NCBI GenBank assembly: GCA_903909435.1
Contig: CAIVVT010000051.1
Span: forward strand, 1 to 64,000
Direction of reading: 5' to 3'
Source: an uncultured Acidobacteriia bacterium
GTDB lineage: Bacteria > Acidobacteriota > Terriglobia > Bryobacterales > Bryobacteraceae
Length of the DNA: 64,000 bases
Shown: one piece after another, positions 54,684 through 63,859 of the stretch
Position numbering within the stretch: position 1 is the stretch's first letter
How the letters are laid out: each line of letters opens with the position of its first letter
Program-made: the position numbers and the translations under genes
Notes under the pieces: generated by a model
Database searches by the model: none
Told to the model about the DNA's origin: nothing
What the model saw: the letters and a program-made list of their open reading frames with translations, nothing else

Positions 54684-56111
54684 ATGAGCGAACCCACCCC
54701 GCAGAGCCGGTCGTCCCGGGCGACCAGTGCCCAAGGCCCGCCCGTGAAGGCTGGAATTCGACCCGGTCGAGGCCGGTCCAGCGCGGATCGGGCCCGGACA
54801 GACCAACGGCCGAAGTACGACCCCCGATCTGGAGTGCCCGCGGTTCGCGCGGTCCTGAATGAAGCAGAGCAAGCGCCCATGCGCAGTGCCCGGGCCGCGG
54901 TGCATGCGGGGCATTTCTGGCGCCATGAGCCCGAAAAGCACGAACGGACAAACCGGCACCTGAGCGAGGCGGGTGGACGCCTGAGGCTGGATCCGGACGA
55001 GAATGGGGGTGCGGCGGCGAGCCTCCAATCGGAATTGGAGAGCAGGATCGCCGGTCAGGCTGAAGCGGTCCGCGAGATCGTCAACGTCTATCAGATGCAC
55101 CTCGCCGGTCTGGCGGCGCCCGGCCGGCCGGTTGGTGCGTTGCTTCTGCTGGGCCCCACCGGCACCGGCAAGACCAGGATTGTGGAGGCGATGGCCGAAG
55201 CGCTGGTGGGCACGCCGCGGGCGGTTCTCAAGATCGACTGCGGGGAGTTCCAGCACAGTCACGAGATTGCGAAGCTGGTCGGCTCGCCGCCCGGTTACCT
55301 GGGTCATCGTGAAACGCATCCGCTGCTGAGCCAGGAAGCGTTGAATCAGTACCACACGGAGCGCGTGAAGGTCAGTTTCGTGCTCTTCGACGAGATCGAG
55401 AAAGCCTCCGATGCGGTGTGGAACCTGCTGCTCGGGGTGCTCGACAAAGCGACGCTTACCCTAGGCGACAACCGGCGGGTGGACTTTTCGGACTCCATCA
55501 TCTTCCTCACCAGCAATCTGGGAGCAAGGGAGATGAGCGCGATCATGAATCCGGCCCTCGGCTTCGACGCGGGCTCGGTCACCAGTTGGAAGGAGTGTTC
55601 CGAGGACTCCATGAACCGCATTAAGCGTGCGGCCATCGAGGCAGCCCGGCGCAAGTTCACCCCGGAGTTCATCAACCGCCTGGACAAGCTGATCGTGTTT
55701 CACCCATTGGGCGAGAACGAATTGCGGCGCATCGTGGATATCGAACTCGGCCGCCTGCAGGATCGCATTCTCACAAATGCGGCGGCGGGCGGGTTCGTAC
55801 TGAGCGTCACCGCAGGCGTTCGCGAGCGTCTGCTCAGGGAAGGCGTGGATCCCAGATATGGCGCCCGTCACTTGCGGCGAGCCATCGAGTCGCTGATCGT
55901 GCAGCCGCTATCCAGCCTGGTCGCGAGCGGTAAGGTGCGTCAGGGCGACATGGTCGAGATCGGCGACGATGGCGGAGTGCGCCTGGCGTTCTGCTTGGTT
56001 GGCCAGGACCTGTCCCTGCAGACCATGAGCAATTCTGCCGGGCCCAGCGTCGCGCCACTGCTCAGAATGGCGGCCGGGCTGGGAGCCGAAGCGGACTCTG
56101 CCAGGGTGTGA
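54684..56111 (+). CDS. Stand-alone Clp/ClpB-D2-type AAA+ ATPase
   Basis: The 475-residue product carries one AAA+ module of the ClpA/ClpB D2 class: Walker A GPTGTGKT at 157-164, pore-loop-like SPPGYLG at 201-207, Walker B VLFDEIEK (233-240), sensor-1 LTSN (275-278), arginine finger R332 in FINRLD and sensor-2 GAR at 393-395. The C-terminal D2-small domain is complete. The N-terminal ~110 residues are Arg/Ser/Gly-rich and disordered-looking, with no ClpN, M-domain or D1. No IGF/L ClpP-binding loop is visible. It may unfold or remodel specific proteins. GGGAG is about 12 bases before ATG 54684. Probably an operon with the SDR. Confidence 0.82.
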   Translation: MSEPTPQSRSSRATSAQGPPVKAGIRPGRGRSSADRARTDQRPKYDPRSGVPAVRAVLNEAEQAPMRSARAAVHAGHFWRHEPEKHERTNRHLSEAGGRLRLDPDENGGAAASLQSELESRIAGQAEAVREIVNVYQMHLAGLAAPGRPVGALLLLGPTGTGKTRIVEAMAEALVGTPRAVLKIDCGEFQHSHEIAKLVGSPPGYLGHRETHPLLSQEALNQYHTERVKVSFVLFDEIEKASDAVWNLLLGVLDKATLTLGDNRRVDFSDSIIFLTSNLGAREMSAIMNPALGFDAGSVTSWKECSEDSMNRIKRAAIEAARRKFTPEFINRLDKLIVFHPLGENELRRIVDIELGRLQDRILTNAAAGGFVLSVTAGVRERLLREGVDPRYGARHLRRAIESLIVQPLSSLVASGKVRQGDMVEIGDDGGVRLAFCLVGQDLSLQTMSNSAGPSVAPLLRMAAGLGAEADSARV

Positions 56112-56164
56112 GAGGGCGCGGGTGGAAGGAAGCGCCCAACACCTCGGGGACCCGATTCTCCAGA

Positions 56165-57376
56165 CTACTCGCGCATTCTCCAGGGCGAACGTTCGCTCCA
56201 CCCTTCCAATGTCTGGGTGGCCCAGGTGATCGTCTTCTCCGTATGGCAGGATGTGCAGGGGCTCGGGATCTTGCTCCGCTCCGTCATGGCCGGCGTGATG
56301 AATCTGAACGTGTGGCTGCGCACGAAATCGTCAGGGGTGGTCTGCTCGATGCGCGGCATGTGGCACGCCACGCATTCGTTGCCCTCGCTTCCGGCTTTGT
56401 GATGCGTGTGTTCCGTAATCGAAGCCGCATGTGGGCCGTTAGGCGAGCCCGGCCCGTGGCACTGCAGGCACATCTCGGAAGGCGGGCGGAGCAGATCCGC
56501 ATCGTAGCTCGTCCCGTGCGGGTCGTGGCAACTGAAGCAGGTCACGCCGTGAGTGTACATGGCACTCTGAACGAAGTCGTTGCCTTGCATCCGGTTCTTG
56601 TGCGCGGTGCCATCGGCGAAATGGGTGAAGCTGGTTTCGCCCAAACGATGCTCCTCCAATTGCCAGAAGTCGCTGAGATGATTCCGCATGTTGAAACCCA
56701 CCGGCCAATCGACGTGCTGGCCTTCGATGGGATCGCGCGGGGGGCGGCCTTGCGAGTGGCACTGAATGCAGGTGTCGCTGGCGCGCACCGGATCGAGCCT
56801 GCCCGGATTCACAATCGTGTCGCGCGCCGGGCTCTTGACGTGGACGCTGCCTGGTCCGTGGCAGCGCTCGCAGCCCACGTTCCACTCCGTCACGGTCCTG
56901 GTGCGCAGGTTGTAATTCACTGAGTGGCACCCGTCGCAAAGCGGGCCCGTCGGCCGCTTCATGTTGTCCGCCGGATACAGTCCGGACCACCAGTCGGTCC
57001 CGCTCTTCACGAAGTAAGGCAGCCACTTGGAGTGCGCCACGTCCCATTGGGCCGGCAAGGGGAAGTAGTCGTCGCCCACCTTCGTGAAATAGCGCTGCTT
57101 CCACTTGCTGCCGTACACGAAGGCGATGTCCTGCTTCGTAAACGTGACCAGCGGGTTGGCCTTGGAAAGGTCAGGCAGAATGGCCTCGGGATCCTGGGCG
57201 GGATCGCGCACGACGTTCGCCATTCTGGTCTTCTTCCAGCGCTCGTAGAGGGCGCGATGGCAGGTCTTGCAGGCCGCTGAACCGATGTAGGCCGGCTCTG
57301 CGGAATCCGCGGTTGCAGCCACCGCTGGAACGAGGAGACACGCCGCGAGAACTCCCAGGAATGGTCCTCTGTGCAT
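56165..57376 (-). CDS. Octahaem c-type cytochrome
   Basis: The 403-residue precursor has a signal peptide (MHRGPFLGVLAACLLVPAVAATA) and eight CXXCH haem-binding motifs: CKTCH, CDGCH, CERCH, CIQCH, CFSCH, CLQCH, CVACH and CTSCH, in that order. It belongs to the cytochrome c-554/DmsE-like multihaem group and should carry electrons in the periplasm, or possibly act as a reductase. No partner quinol oxidase or reductase gene is adjacent, so its electron donor and acceptor are unknown. The signal and ATG at 57376 are consistent. Such proteins in acidobacteria are often linked to nitrogen or metal respiration, but nothing here shows this. Confidence 0.9.
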   Translation of the reverse strand: MHRGPFLGVLAACLLVPAVAATADSAEPAYIGSAACKTCHRALYERWKKTRMANVVRDPAQDPEAILPDLSKANPLVTFTKQDIAFVYGSKWKQRYFTKVGDDYFPLPAQWDVAHSKWLPYFVKSGTDWWSGLYPADNMKRPTGPLCDGCHSVNYNLRTRTVTEWNVGCERCHGPGSVHVKSPARDTIVNPGRLDPVRASDTCIQCHSQGRPPRDPIEGQHVDWPVGFNMRNHLSDFWQLEEHRLGETSFTHFADGTAHKNRMQGNDFVQSAMYTHGVTCFSCHDPHGTSYDADLLRPPSEMCLQCHGPGSPNGPHAASITEHTHHKAGSEGNECVACHMPRIEQTTPDDFVRSHTFRFITPAMTERSKIPSPCTSCHTEKTITWATQTLEGWSERSPWRMRE

Positions 57377-57507
57377 AGGGATTGAGTATAACCCGGCCGC
57401 ACGGGGAAGTTTCGCCGGCCAGTCGCGCGGCCCGGCCGCAAGTATCAGATTTGTGCCGGCTGAGCGGCGTCATTGAGCTGCCAATTCAGGCCGCCGCGAT
57501 GAGGTCG

Positions 57508-58329
57508 TTACTGTTCAAATAGCGCGTTTGCTTCTTCGTACGAGATCGGCCCGTCGAACACGCTGGCCAGCGATCCGGTCTCCTGGATCTCGCGCGCGAT
57601 CCGGCGGGTCAGGCCGATCGCGGCCCGCGCAATGCCCGAGCCCGTACTGAGTCGCGCGACCCCGATCTGCTGCAATTGGCTAATCGGCGGAACGGCGGGG
57701 CCGATCAGGATGTTCAGCGGGAAATGCAGCGCTTCGACGAATGCGCGGATCAGGTCTTCTTCTTGAATCCCAGGCACAAACACGCAATCGGCGCCTGCTT
57801 CGATGTAAGCGCGCAACCGGTCGAGGGCGATTTCAAAGCGTCTGGCAGGCTCGCCGATGCCAGCGAGGTACACATCGGTTCGGGCGTTGATGACCAGTGG
57901 CACCCCCATGTCGTCGCCGACGCGCCGGATGGTCTGGATCTTGCGTACCTGCGTCTGCATTTCAACCAGTTCGCCGTGGGAACCGCCATCCAGGTCCTCG
58001 ACGTTCAGGCCGACCGCGCCGGCTTCCAGCACCGCCGCCGTCGTGACGGCCGGGTCGTCGTAGCCGGCTTCGAGATCAGCCGTCACCGGGACGCCGACGC
58101 AGTCCGTGATGCGCTTGACCGCGATCAGCATCTCCTCCGCGCGGATGTGCTGCCCGTCCGGATAGCCCAGTGAGAACGCGATGCCCGCGCTGGTCGTCCC
58201 GATCGCCGGAAACCCAGCGGCTTCAAAGACCCGCGCACTGGCGCAGTCCCAGGCGTTCGGCAGCACCAGCAGCGTCGGGCCGTGGTGGAGATCGCGGAGT
58301 CTCGTTGCTTTGACGGCCTGGTCGGTCAT
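57508..58329 (-). CDS. Isocitrate lyase / PEP-mutase-superfamily protein
   Basis: The ~273-residue product starts MTDQAVKATRLRDLHHGPTLLVLPNAWDCASARVFEAAGFPAIGTTSAG, typical of the PEP mutase-like subgroup, with GYDDPA and NVEDLDGG at the expected positions. This subgroup includes oxaloacetate decarboxylase-like, 2-methylisocitrate lyase-like and phosphonopyruvate-hydrolase-like enzymes, and it uses Mg2+. Lacking the KKCGH catalytic loop of isocitrate lyase, it is not AceA. Start is ATG 58329; ATG 58338 and 58350 are alternatives. Stands alone between the cytochrome and the DinB gene. Confidence 0.78.
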   Translation of the reverse strand: MTDQAVKATRLRDLHHGPTLLVLPNAWDCASARVFEAAGFPAIGTTSAGIAFSLGYPDGQHIRAEEMLIAVKRITDCVGVPVTADLEAGYDDPAVTTAAVLEAGAVGLNVEDLDGGSHGELVEMQTQVRKIQTIRRVGDDMGVPLVINARTDVYLAGIGEPARRFEIALDRLRAYIEAGADCVFVPGIQEEDLIRAFVEALHFPLNILIGPAVPPISQLQQIGVARLSTGSGIARAAIGLTRRIAREIQETGSLASVFDGPISYEEANALFEQ

Positions 58330-58401
58330 GACTCTCATGCTACGAATCATACCCCGCTCCAGGCCGGTCGCGGGTCTGCTGCTCCCGCGCTTACTTGTGA
58401 C

Positions 58402-58947
58402 CTAGCGTTTGCCGCTCTGCATGGCGGCCATGCGGGCCTGGCTCGCGCGCGTCAGGTGCGGCACCACGCCCACCATCCGCTCCAGCAGCATGAGTTGACC
58501 GCGATGGTGCATCTCGTGCTCCTTGACGCCCATGATCATCTCGAAGCGCGACTTGCCGTCCGGCGTCGCCCCGGGGCCGAAGGTCACCCACTCGCCCAAA
58601 ACGTCCTCGGACAGGCCCTCCACCCAGTTCGCGAACCGTTCTCCGCTCGTGCGCAGAAGTTCCAGGATCTGCGCCTTGTCGCGCGGGACTCGCTCGTCGG
58701 CCCGCATCCCGGCGATAAACGCGGGAAAGTCGAAGCCCACCAGGGTCGTCAGACGCTCCCCGCCGTGGACCTGCTCCTGCAATCTGCTGGTCAGCGCGAT
58801 GTGCACCAGCGTTTGTGCGATGGTCTGCGTCTCGGGCGTAGCTCGAAACCCGTAGTGCTCTTCACCGATGTCTTCGGCGATGGTGAGAGTATTCTTGCGG
58901 ACTACGCGAAAGCTTGCTGCCAGTTCCCGGGCCCCATAGTAATTCAT
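58402..58947 (-). CDS. DinB-family protein
   Basis: The 181-residue product MNYYGARELAASFRVVRKNTL... is a four-helix bundle DinB protein. The histidine triad is present as H49 in LVHIALTSRL and the pair in KEHEMHHRGQLMLL, where two residues are metal ligands. Members act in bacillithiol/mycothiol or glutathione-like transfer reactions or are of unknown function. It is unrelated in sequence to the DinB-like gene at 40371 beyond the fold. No clear ribosome site is seen before ATG 58947. Confidence 0.82.
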   Translation of the reverse strand: MNYYGARELAASFRVVRKNTLTIAEDIGEEHYGFRATPETQTIAQTLVHIALTSRLQEQVHGGERLTTLVGFDFPAFIAGMRADERVPRDKAQILELLRTSGERFANWVEGLSEDVLGEWVTFGPGATPDGKSRFEMIMGVKEHEMHHRGQLMLLERMVGVVPHLTRASQARMAAMQSGKR

Positions 58948-59102
58948 GTAGCCAGTCTAGCGTTGGTCGGAAACCAGGCGTGCTGAACTTGATTCGCGAC
59001 ATCGCCACACGGTGTTTCTGGAGGATACAGTCACAGGTTGAACGGATTAACGCGCCCGCTAGTCCTTTTACCTCCCAGCCCGCATAAGTCCTGGCGCACA
59101 AT

Positions 59103-59675
59103 ATGGACATGGGCGCGGATTTTCGCAGACTGCTCGACGATCTGCACAAGGGCAACCGGGCCGCTTTGGACGACATGATGCCCGAGGTGTACTCGGAATT
59201 GCGCCGTCTGGCGGAGGGCTACATGCAGCGCGAGCGCCCGCAACATACTCTGCAGCCGACCGCCTTGGTGAACGAAGCCTACCTGAGGCTGATCGGCCAG
59301 GAGAGTGTGGACTGGAGCAACCGTGCCCAGCTGTTGGGCGTCGCGGCCCGCATGATGCGCCGCGTTCTGCTCGATCATGCCGCGGGTCACAATGCCGCCA
59401 AGCGCCCCGGGTTGCTGGCTCAAACGCAACTGGGCGAGGCTGAGGCGGTGGCGTTTCCCAAGCCCGTCGACATCGTCGACATGGACATCGCGCTCAACGA
59501 GTTGCAAGTTTTGGACCCGCAACTAGCCTCGCTGGTCGAACTGCGGTTTTTCGGCGGGCTGACCATCGACGAGGCTTCCGAAGTGCTGGGTACATCGCCC
59601 GCGACGGTGGAACGCGAGTGGGCGACCGCCCGGCTCTGGCTGCGCCGTAGATTGAACCGAGACCAACCCGCATGA
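59103..59675 (+). CDS. ECF-type RNA polymerase sigma factor
   Basis: The 190-residue sigma-70 relative of the ECF class (Sigma70_ECF) has the region 2 sequence LLDDLHKGNRAALDDMMPEVYSELRRLAEGYMQRERPQHTLQPTALVNEAYLRL and a region 4 helix-turn-helix FFGGLTIDEASEVLGTSPATVEREWATARLWLRRRL. It lacks regions 1.1 and 3. The kinase gene immediately follows with a 4-bp ATGA overlap, so the kinase is the likely regulator, by phosphorylation. This pairing of an ECF and a TPR-bearing kinase is typical of Acidobacteriota. The regulon is unknown. Confidence 0.9.
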   Translation: MDMGADFRRLLDDLHKGNRAALDDMMPEVYSELRRLAEGYMQRERPQHTLQPTALVNEAYLRLIGQESVDWSNRAQLLGVAARMMRRVLLDHAAGHNAAKRPGLLAQTQLGEAEAVAFPKPVDIVDMDIALNELQVLDPQLASLVELRFFGGLTIDEASEVLGTSPATVEREWATARLWLRRRLNRDQPA

Positions 59676-62179
59676 CCCCGGAGGAGTGGCACCAGGTCAA
59701 GGCCCTGCTCCAGACTGTCCTTGAGCAGCCCCCACCTGCGCGGTCGAGCTACCTGGAGGAGCATTGCGCCGGCGCTTCGGAACTCCGCCGCGAGGTTGAG
59801 GAGTTGCTGAGTTTCGAGGAGCAGGATCAGGCCGGCCTAGCCCTTCCAATCTCCAAATGGAAAACCGCCGTCGCTGAGCCGGACCCGCCTCCGGAGGCCA
59901 TTCCCGACCGTGCCGGACCCTATCGCATCGTGCGCCGCCTGGGGGAGGGCGGCATGGGCGTGGTGTATCTCGCCGAACGCGACGACGGCGATTACCGCCA
60001 GCAGGTGGCGGTAAAGGTGGTGAAATCCGGTCCGCACGCGGCTGACTTTGTGCGGCGGTTTCGCCGCGAGCGGCAGGTGCTGGCCGAGTTGCAGCACCCC
60101 AACATCGCCCGACTGATCGACAGTGGGGCTACCGCCGGCGGCCAGCTTTACTACGTGCTGGAGTACGTGGACGGACTGCCCGTCACCACCTATGCCAGGG
60201 ACCATCGACTTACGCTGCGTCAGCGGCTGCAGATTTTCCGCCTGATTTGCTCGGCGGTGACCCACGCCCACCGCAAGCTGATCATCCATGGCGACATCAA
60301 GCCGGGCAACATCCTGGTAACCGCGGACGGCACTCCCAAGCTCCTGGACTTCGGACTGGCGCGGGTGTTTCAGAACACTCCCGGCGCCGAGCAGACCCCG
60401 AACTCCACGGTGGCAATGCTCACCCCTGAGTACGCCAGCCCGGAGCAGGTGCGCGGCGAACGTCTGACCACTGCGACGGATATCTACTCGCTGGGAGTGC
60501 TGCTGTGCGAGTTGCTGTGCGGCCACAGCCCGTACCCGGTGAAGGAACACTCGCCGCTCGAGATCTACCGCGCCATCTGCGAGCAGGAGCCCGTGCGCCC
60601 CAGTTCGATTGTCAGGAAGCGCGCAGGCAGCGAGGCCGCGGCCGTCCGCCCACAAGAGTTGAAGGGCGACCTGGACAACATCGTGCTGATGGCCCTGCGC
60701 AAGGAAACCGAGCAGCGCTACGGCAGCGTGGAGGAATTGGAACGGGACATCCAAAGGCACGTGGCGGGGTTTCCCGTACGTGCTTCGCGCGGGTCGTCGA
60801 TCTACCGCTGCAGGAAATTCATCGTACGGCATAGCTGGGGCGTCGTGGCGGCTTTGACGGGTGCACTGCTGGCAAGCGCCGCCGCGGCAGTTATCTGGTG
60901 GCAGGGGTGGCAGGCGCGCCAGCGCTTCAACGACTTGCGCCAGTTGGCCCATGCGGTGGTCTTCGACCTGCACGACGCGATCCAGGATCTGCCCGGCTCA
61001 ACGTCGGCCCGGCGGCTGCTGGTCGAGCGTGCGCTGGTCTATCTCAGGACTCTGGATGCGTCCGGCGGCAAGAACCGGGAACTACAGATGGAAATCGCGC
61101 TGGCCTACGACAAGATCGGGCAGGTTCAAGGCAGTCCGGGGAGAGCGAATACGGGCGATCTGTCCGGCGCATTGCGGAGCTTCGAGCGGGCCCGTGCGAT
61201 CCTCACGGCTCTGGCGCACGAAGGGCCCAAGGATCTGAGAACACTCGATGCGCTGGCGCTGGCCGACGAGCACCAGGGCGACATCCACGACCAACGCGGC
61301 GAGATGGTTTTGTGGCGGGAATTGCGCCGGGAGGCGACGGCTTTGCGCTGGCAGATCGCGCGTGCGAATCCTGGAGCGCCTGGCTACCGGGCGGCTGCAC
61401 TCTGGAACGAGGCCTACAACCTGAGCGGAGACAATCGTTACCCCGAGGCCGCGGTCGCTTACGAGCGGGCCTTGACGGCGAATCTGGAGGCGGTGGCCGC
61501 CGATCCGGGGAACGCGGGTTTGCGCCGCACAACGGCGCGCATCCACCGCAATCTGGCGACTTGCTACCACGAAACCGGCCGTCCCCTGGAGGCGTTGGAC
61601 CAGTACAGGCAGGCTCTGATCATTGACCAGGAACGGGTCGCCGCCGCGCCCGGGGATGCGCGGGCGAGAATGGAACTGTCCTGGGATCACCTGGAGACGG
61701 GCTGGATTCAGCACGAACGGAAGCGTGACCCGGAGGCGGAACAGAGCTTCGCGCTGGCACTCGGACTGCAAGAGCAGCTAGCGACCGCGGACCCGCAGAA
61801 TTCGCTGGCAAGGCTGGAGATCGGCAAACTCAAAGTGACCGCTGCGCCCGCTTGCGAAGGCGCCGGCCACCGCCAGCGCGCTATTCAATACCTGCAGGAT
61901 GCCACGCGTGTGTTTGAGGGTGCGCTGACCATCGACCCCTCCAACGACGACGCGCGTTACCACCTGGGTTGGGCCTGGTCGAACCTGGGGGAAGTGTACA
62001 TTCGCGGCGCTGGCGGCGCCAGTTCGGGTTGGAGAATGGCATCCGAATGCTTCTCGCGCGCGGCCGAAGCACTGAATCGCCTGAAGGTGGATGGGAAGCC
62101 TGATGGGGGATTTAATCCGAAGGTGTTAATTGCGCACGTCTCGCAGCGGCTCGCCGAATGCCGCAGGCATCGAAATTAG
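59672..62179 (+). CDS. Transmembrane Ser/Thr protein kinase with periplasmic TPR domain
   Basis: The 835-residue protein has an N-terminal extension (1-80), a kinase domain (about 84-375), one membrane helix at 388-410 and a C-terminal TPR-like region (about 420-830). The glycine loop GEGGMG is at 91-96, the ATP lysine K115, and the catalytic loop reads HGDIKPGN (206-213), with Gly replacing the usual Arg before D208; DFG is at 226-228. A non-RD kinase may be activated without loop phosphorylation. The TPRs outside may sense a ligand or protein and signal to the sigma factor encoded upstream (ATGA overlap). Confidence 0.9.
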   Translation: MTPEEWHQVKALLQTVLEQPPPARSSYLEEHCAGASELRREVEELLSFEEQDQAGLALPISKWKTAVAEPDPPPEAIPDRAGPYRIVRRLGEGGMGVVYLAERDDGDYRQQVAVKVVKSGPHAADFVRRFRRERQVLAELQHPNIARLIDSGATAGGQLYYVLEYVDGLPVTTYARDHRLTLRQRLQIFRLICSAVTHAHRKLIIHGDIKPGNILVTADGTPKLLDFGLARVFQNTPGAEQTPNSTVAMLTPEYASPEQVRGERLTTATDIYSLGVLLCELLCGHSPYPVKEHSPLEIYRAICEQEPVRPSSIVRKRAGSEAAAVRPQELKGDLDNIVLMALRKETEQRYGSVEELERDIQRHVAGFPVRASRGSSIYRCRKFIVRHSWGVVAALTGALLASAAAAVIWWQGWQARQRFNDLRQLAHAVVFDLHDAIQDLPGSTSARRLLVERALVYLRTLDASGGKNRELQMEIALAYDKIGQVQGSPGRANTGDLSGALRSFERARAILTALAHEGPKDLRTLDALALADEHQGDIHDQRGEMVLWRELRREATALRWQIARANPGAPGYRAAALWNEAYNLSGDNRYPEAAVAYERALTANLEAVAADPGNAGLRRTTARIHRNLATCYHETGRPLEALDQYRQALIIDQERVAAAPGDARARMELSWDHLETGWIQHERKRDPEAEQSFALALGLQEQLATADPQNSLARLEIGKLKVTAAPACEGAGHRQRAIQYLQDATRVFEGALTIDPSNDDARYHLGWAWSNLGEVYIRGAGGASSGWRMASECFSRAAEALNRLKVDGKPDGGFNPKVLIAHVSQRLAECRRHRN

Positions 62180-62568
62180 ATGCCCGCGGCAAGCAACCTG
62201 ACAGCGGTCCCGCCCCAAATGCTACGCCAGCGACACGCACGAGCGTTCGGGCCGGCCTCCACTCCGTCGCTGTCTTGATCGACCTCGAGGAATCATCGCC
62301 CTCCGAAAAGGCTCGTCCCAACGAATTACACGTTCCGTTGGACGTGTTGCGATAAACCCTTCTGGTTGGACACTTCCTCCAGTCCTCTTAACCATTCAGG
62401 AGTACATCCCGAACGAAAGGAAGAAGCGTCCGCTACTCTGTAACGCGGCAATCCTCGGAAGACTCCCTCAGAAAGAAATCGCCTTTTGAAATATTCTGAG
62501 ACAAACGCAGGCTTGGCGTTACGCATTGGGCCGCCGCCGCGCCTGATCTACTGGAAGTCAAAACCAAT
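62180..62568. other. Intergenic region without recognised features
   Basis: These 389 bp between the kinase gene and the YncE-like gene have no open frame with a ribosome site, no hairpin of note and no recognised RNA. The promoter of the YncE-like gene should lie near its right end. Confidence 0.5.
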
Positions 62569-63576
62569 ATGCGCACCCTCTTCTTCTGTATACTCGCGGC
62601 GGCACTCACCGCTTCCGCCAAGGACTATAAGGTCACAGGCAAGATCGACATCGGCGGCCCCGCCACGTTCTGGGACTATCTGACGACCGACTCCGATGCC
62701 CATCGGATTTATGTTTCCAACGGGACGCGCGTCGTCGTCGTGGACACGGCGGCAGGCAAGGTGATCGGCGAGATTCCAGACACGCCCGGCGTGCACGGCA
62801 TCGCGCTCGCTCAAGGACTGGGCAAGGGTTTCATCAGCTGCGGACGGGCGAACAAAGTCGTGGTTTTCGACCTGAAGACGCTGAAGGCCACTTCTGAAGT
62901 CGCCACGGGCAAGAATCCGGACGCGATCTCTTACGAGCCGGTCTCCGGCCGCGTGTTCACCTTCAACGGTGGATCGAAAGACTCGACCGCATTCGACGCC
63001 AAAACCGGCAAACTGGCCGGCACCATTCCCATGGGCGGCAAGCCTGAATTCGCGCAGATCGACGGCAAGGGCAAGCTCTACGTGAACAACGAAGATACCA
63101 GCGAGATTCTGGAAGTGGATGCCAAGGCGCTGACGGTATCGCGCAAATGGTCCCTGGCGCCGTGCGAGGAGCCCTCGGGGCTGGCCATCGATACGAAACA
63201 CGCCCGGCTGTTCTCGGTATGTGGCAACAAGTTGATGGCGATCAGCGACATCAAGGCGGGTAAGCTGCTCACGACCCTGCCCATCGGCGAAGGCGCTGAC
63301 GGCGTGGCGTTCGATCCCGGCACTGGTACGGCGTTCAGCTCAAACGGCGAGGGCACGATGAGCGTGGTGAAGGAAGTAAAAGGCAAGTATGAAGTCGTCC
63401 AGACCGTGACCACCAAACGCGGCGCCCGTACCGTCACCGTAGATCCCGCGACACATCGCGTCTACACCCCGACGGCTGCGTTCGGCCCCGCGCCGGCGGC
63501 GACCGCGCAGAACCAGCATCCGCGGCCACCGATGCTAGCCGACACGTTCCATTTGCTGGTTGTAGCGGAAGAGTAG
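62569..63576 (+). CDS. Exported YncE-like beta-propeller protein
   Basis: The 335-residue precursor has a signal peptide (MRTLFFCILAAALTASA) and repeats of the YVTN/YncE-like beta-propeller, with units such as RIYVSNGTRVVVVDTAAGKVIGEIPDTPGVHGIALA and GKLYVNNEDTSEILEVDAKALTVSRKW. Each unit ends with a short hydrophobic strand. Propellers of this type bind proteins or carry a surface role; E. coli YncE binds DNA/iron-regulated factors, but this does not transfer. ATG 62569 starts the signal peptide, with GGAAG about 14 nt upstream. Convergent with the antitoxin-like gene 46 bp away. Confidence 0.8.
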   Translation: MRTLFFCILAAALTASAKDYKVTGKIDIGGPATFWDYLTTDSDAHRIYVSNGTRVVVVDTAAGKVIGEIPDTPGVHGIALAQGLGKGFISCGRANKVVVFDLKTLKATSEVATGKNPDAISYEPVSGRVFTFNGGSKDSTAFDAKTGKLAGTIPMGGKPEFAQIDGKGKLYVNNEDTSEILEVDAKALTVSRKWSLAPCEEPSGLAIDTKHARLFSVCGNKLMAISDIKAGKLLTTLPIGEGADGVAFDPGTGTAFSSNGEGTMSVVKEVKGKYEVVQTVTTKRGARTVTVDPATHRVYTPTAAFGPAPAATAQNQHPRPPMLADTFHLLVVAEE

Positions 63577-63622
63577 TTCGTCTTGAGACAGGGCGTCGCT
63601 CCGGCGTCGCCCTGACCGCTCC

Positions 63623-63859
63623 TCAAATGCAGTAGAGGAACACGACTTCGTCCACGTGCGCGGCGGCCTCGTGCGCTTCCGCCACAGCCGCGACGGGCTG
63701 ATCCAGCAGCAACTTCGCTGGCTCTGTTACGGTGGTCCGCGCCAGGTAGTCGCGCAGCGCCGTAGTGACTACTTCGCCTACGGGTCGGCCCTCCAGCGCG
63801 GCTCGGGCGCGCGCCGCCCGGTAGGTCGAAGCATCGAGGTTTCGGATAAGCATGTCCAT
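63623..63859 (-). CDS. Ribbon-helix-helix antitoxin-like protein (FitA type)
   Basis: The 78-residue product MDMLIRNLDASTYRAARARAALEGRPVGEVVTTALRDYLAR starts like FitA/VapB-type antitoxins, whose ribbon-helix-helix binds the operator and whose tail neutralises a PIN toxin. The C-terminal half (about 42-78) is short and acidic, ending VDEVVFLYCI. Downstream on its strand only the convergent YncE-like gene follows, so no PIN toxin gene sits behind it; a partner could lie upstream past the right edge. ATG 63859 (or 63853) starts the motif; the open frame further upstream has no ribosome site. Confidence 0.6.
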   Translation of the reverse strand: MDMLIRNLDASTYRAARARAALEGRPVGEVVTTALRDYLARTTVTEPAKLLLDQPVAAVAEAHEAAAHVDEVVFLYCI

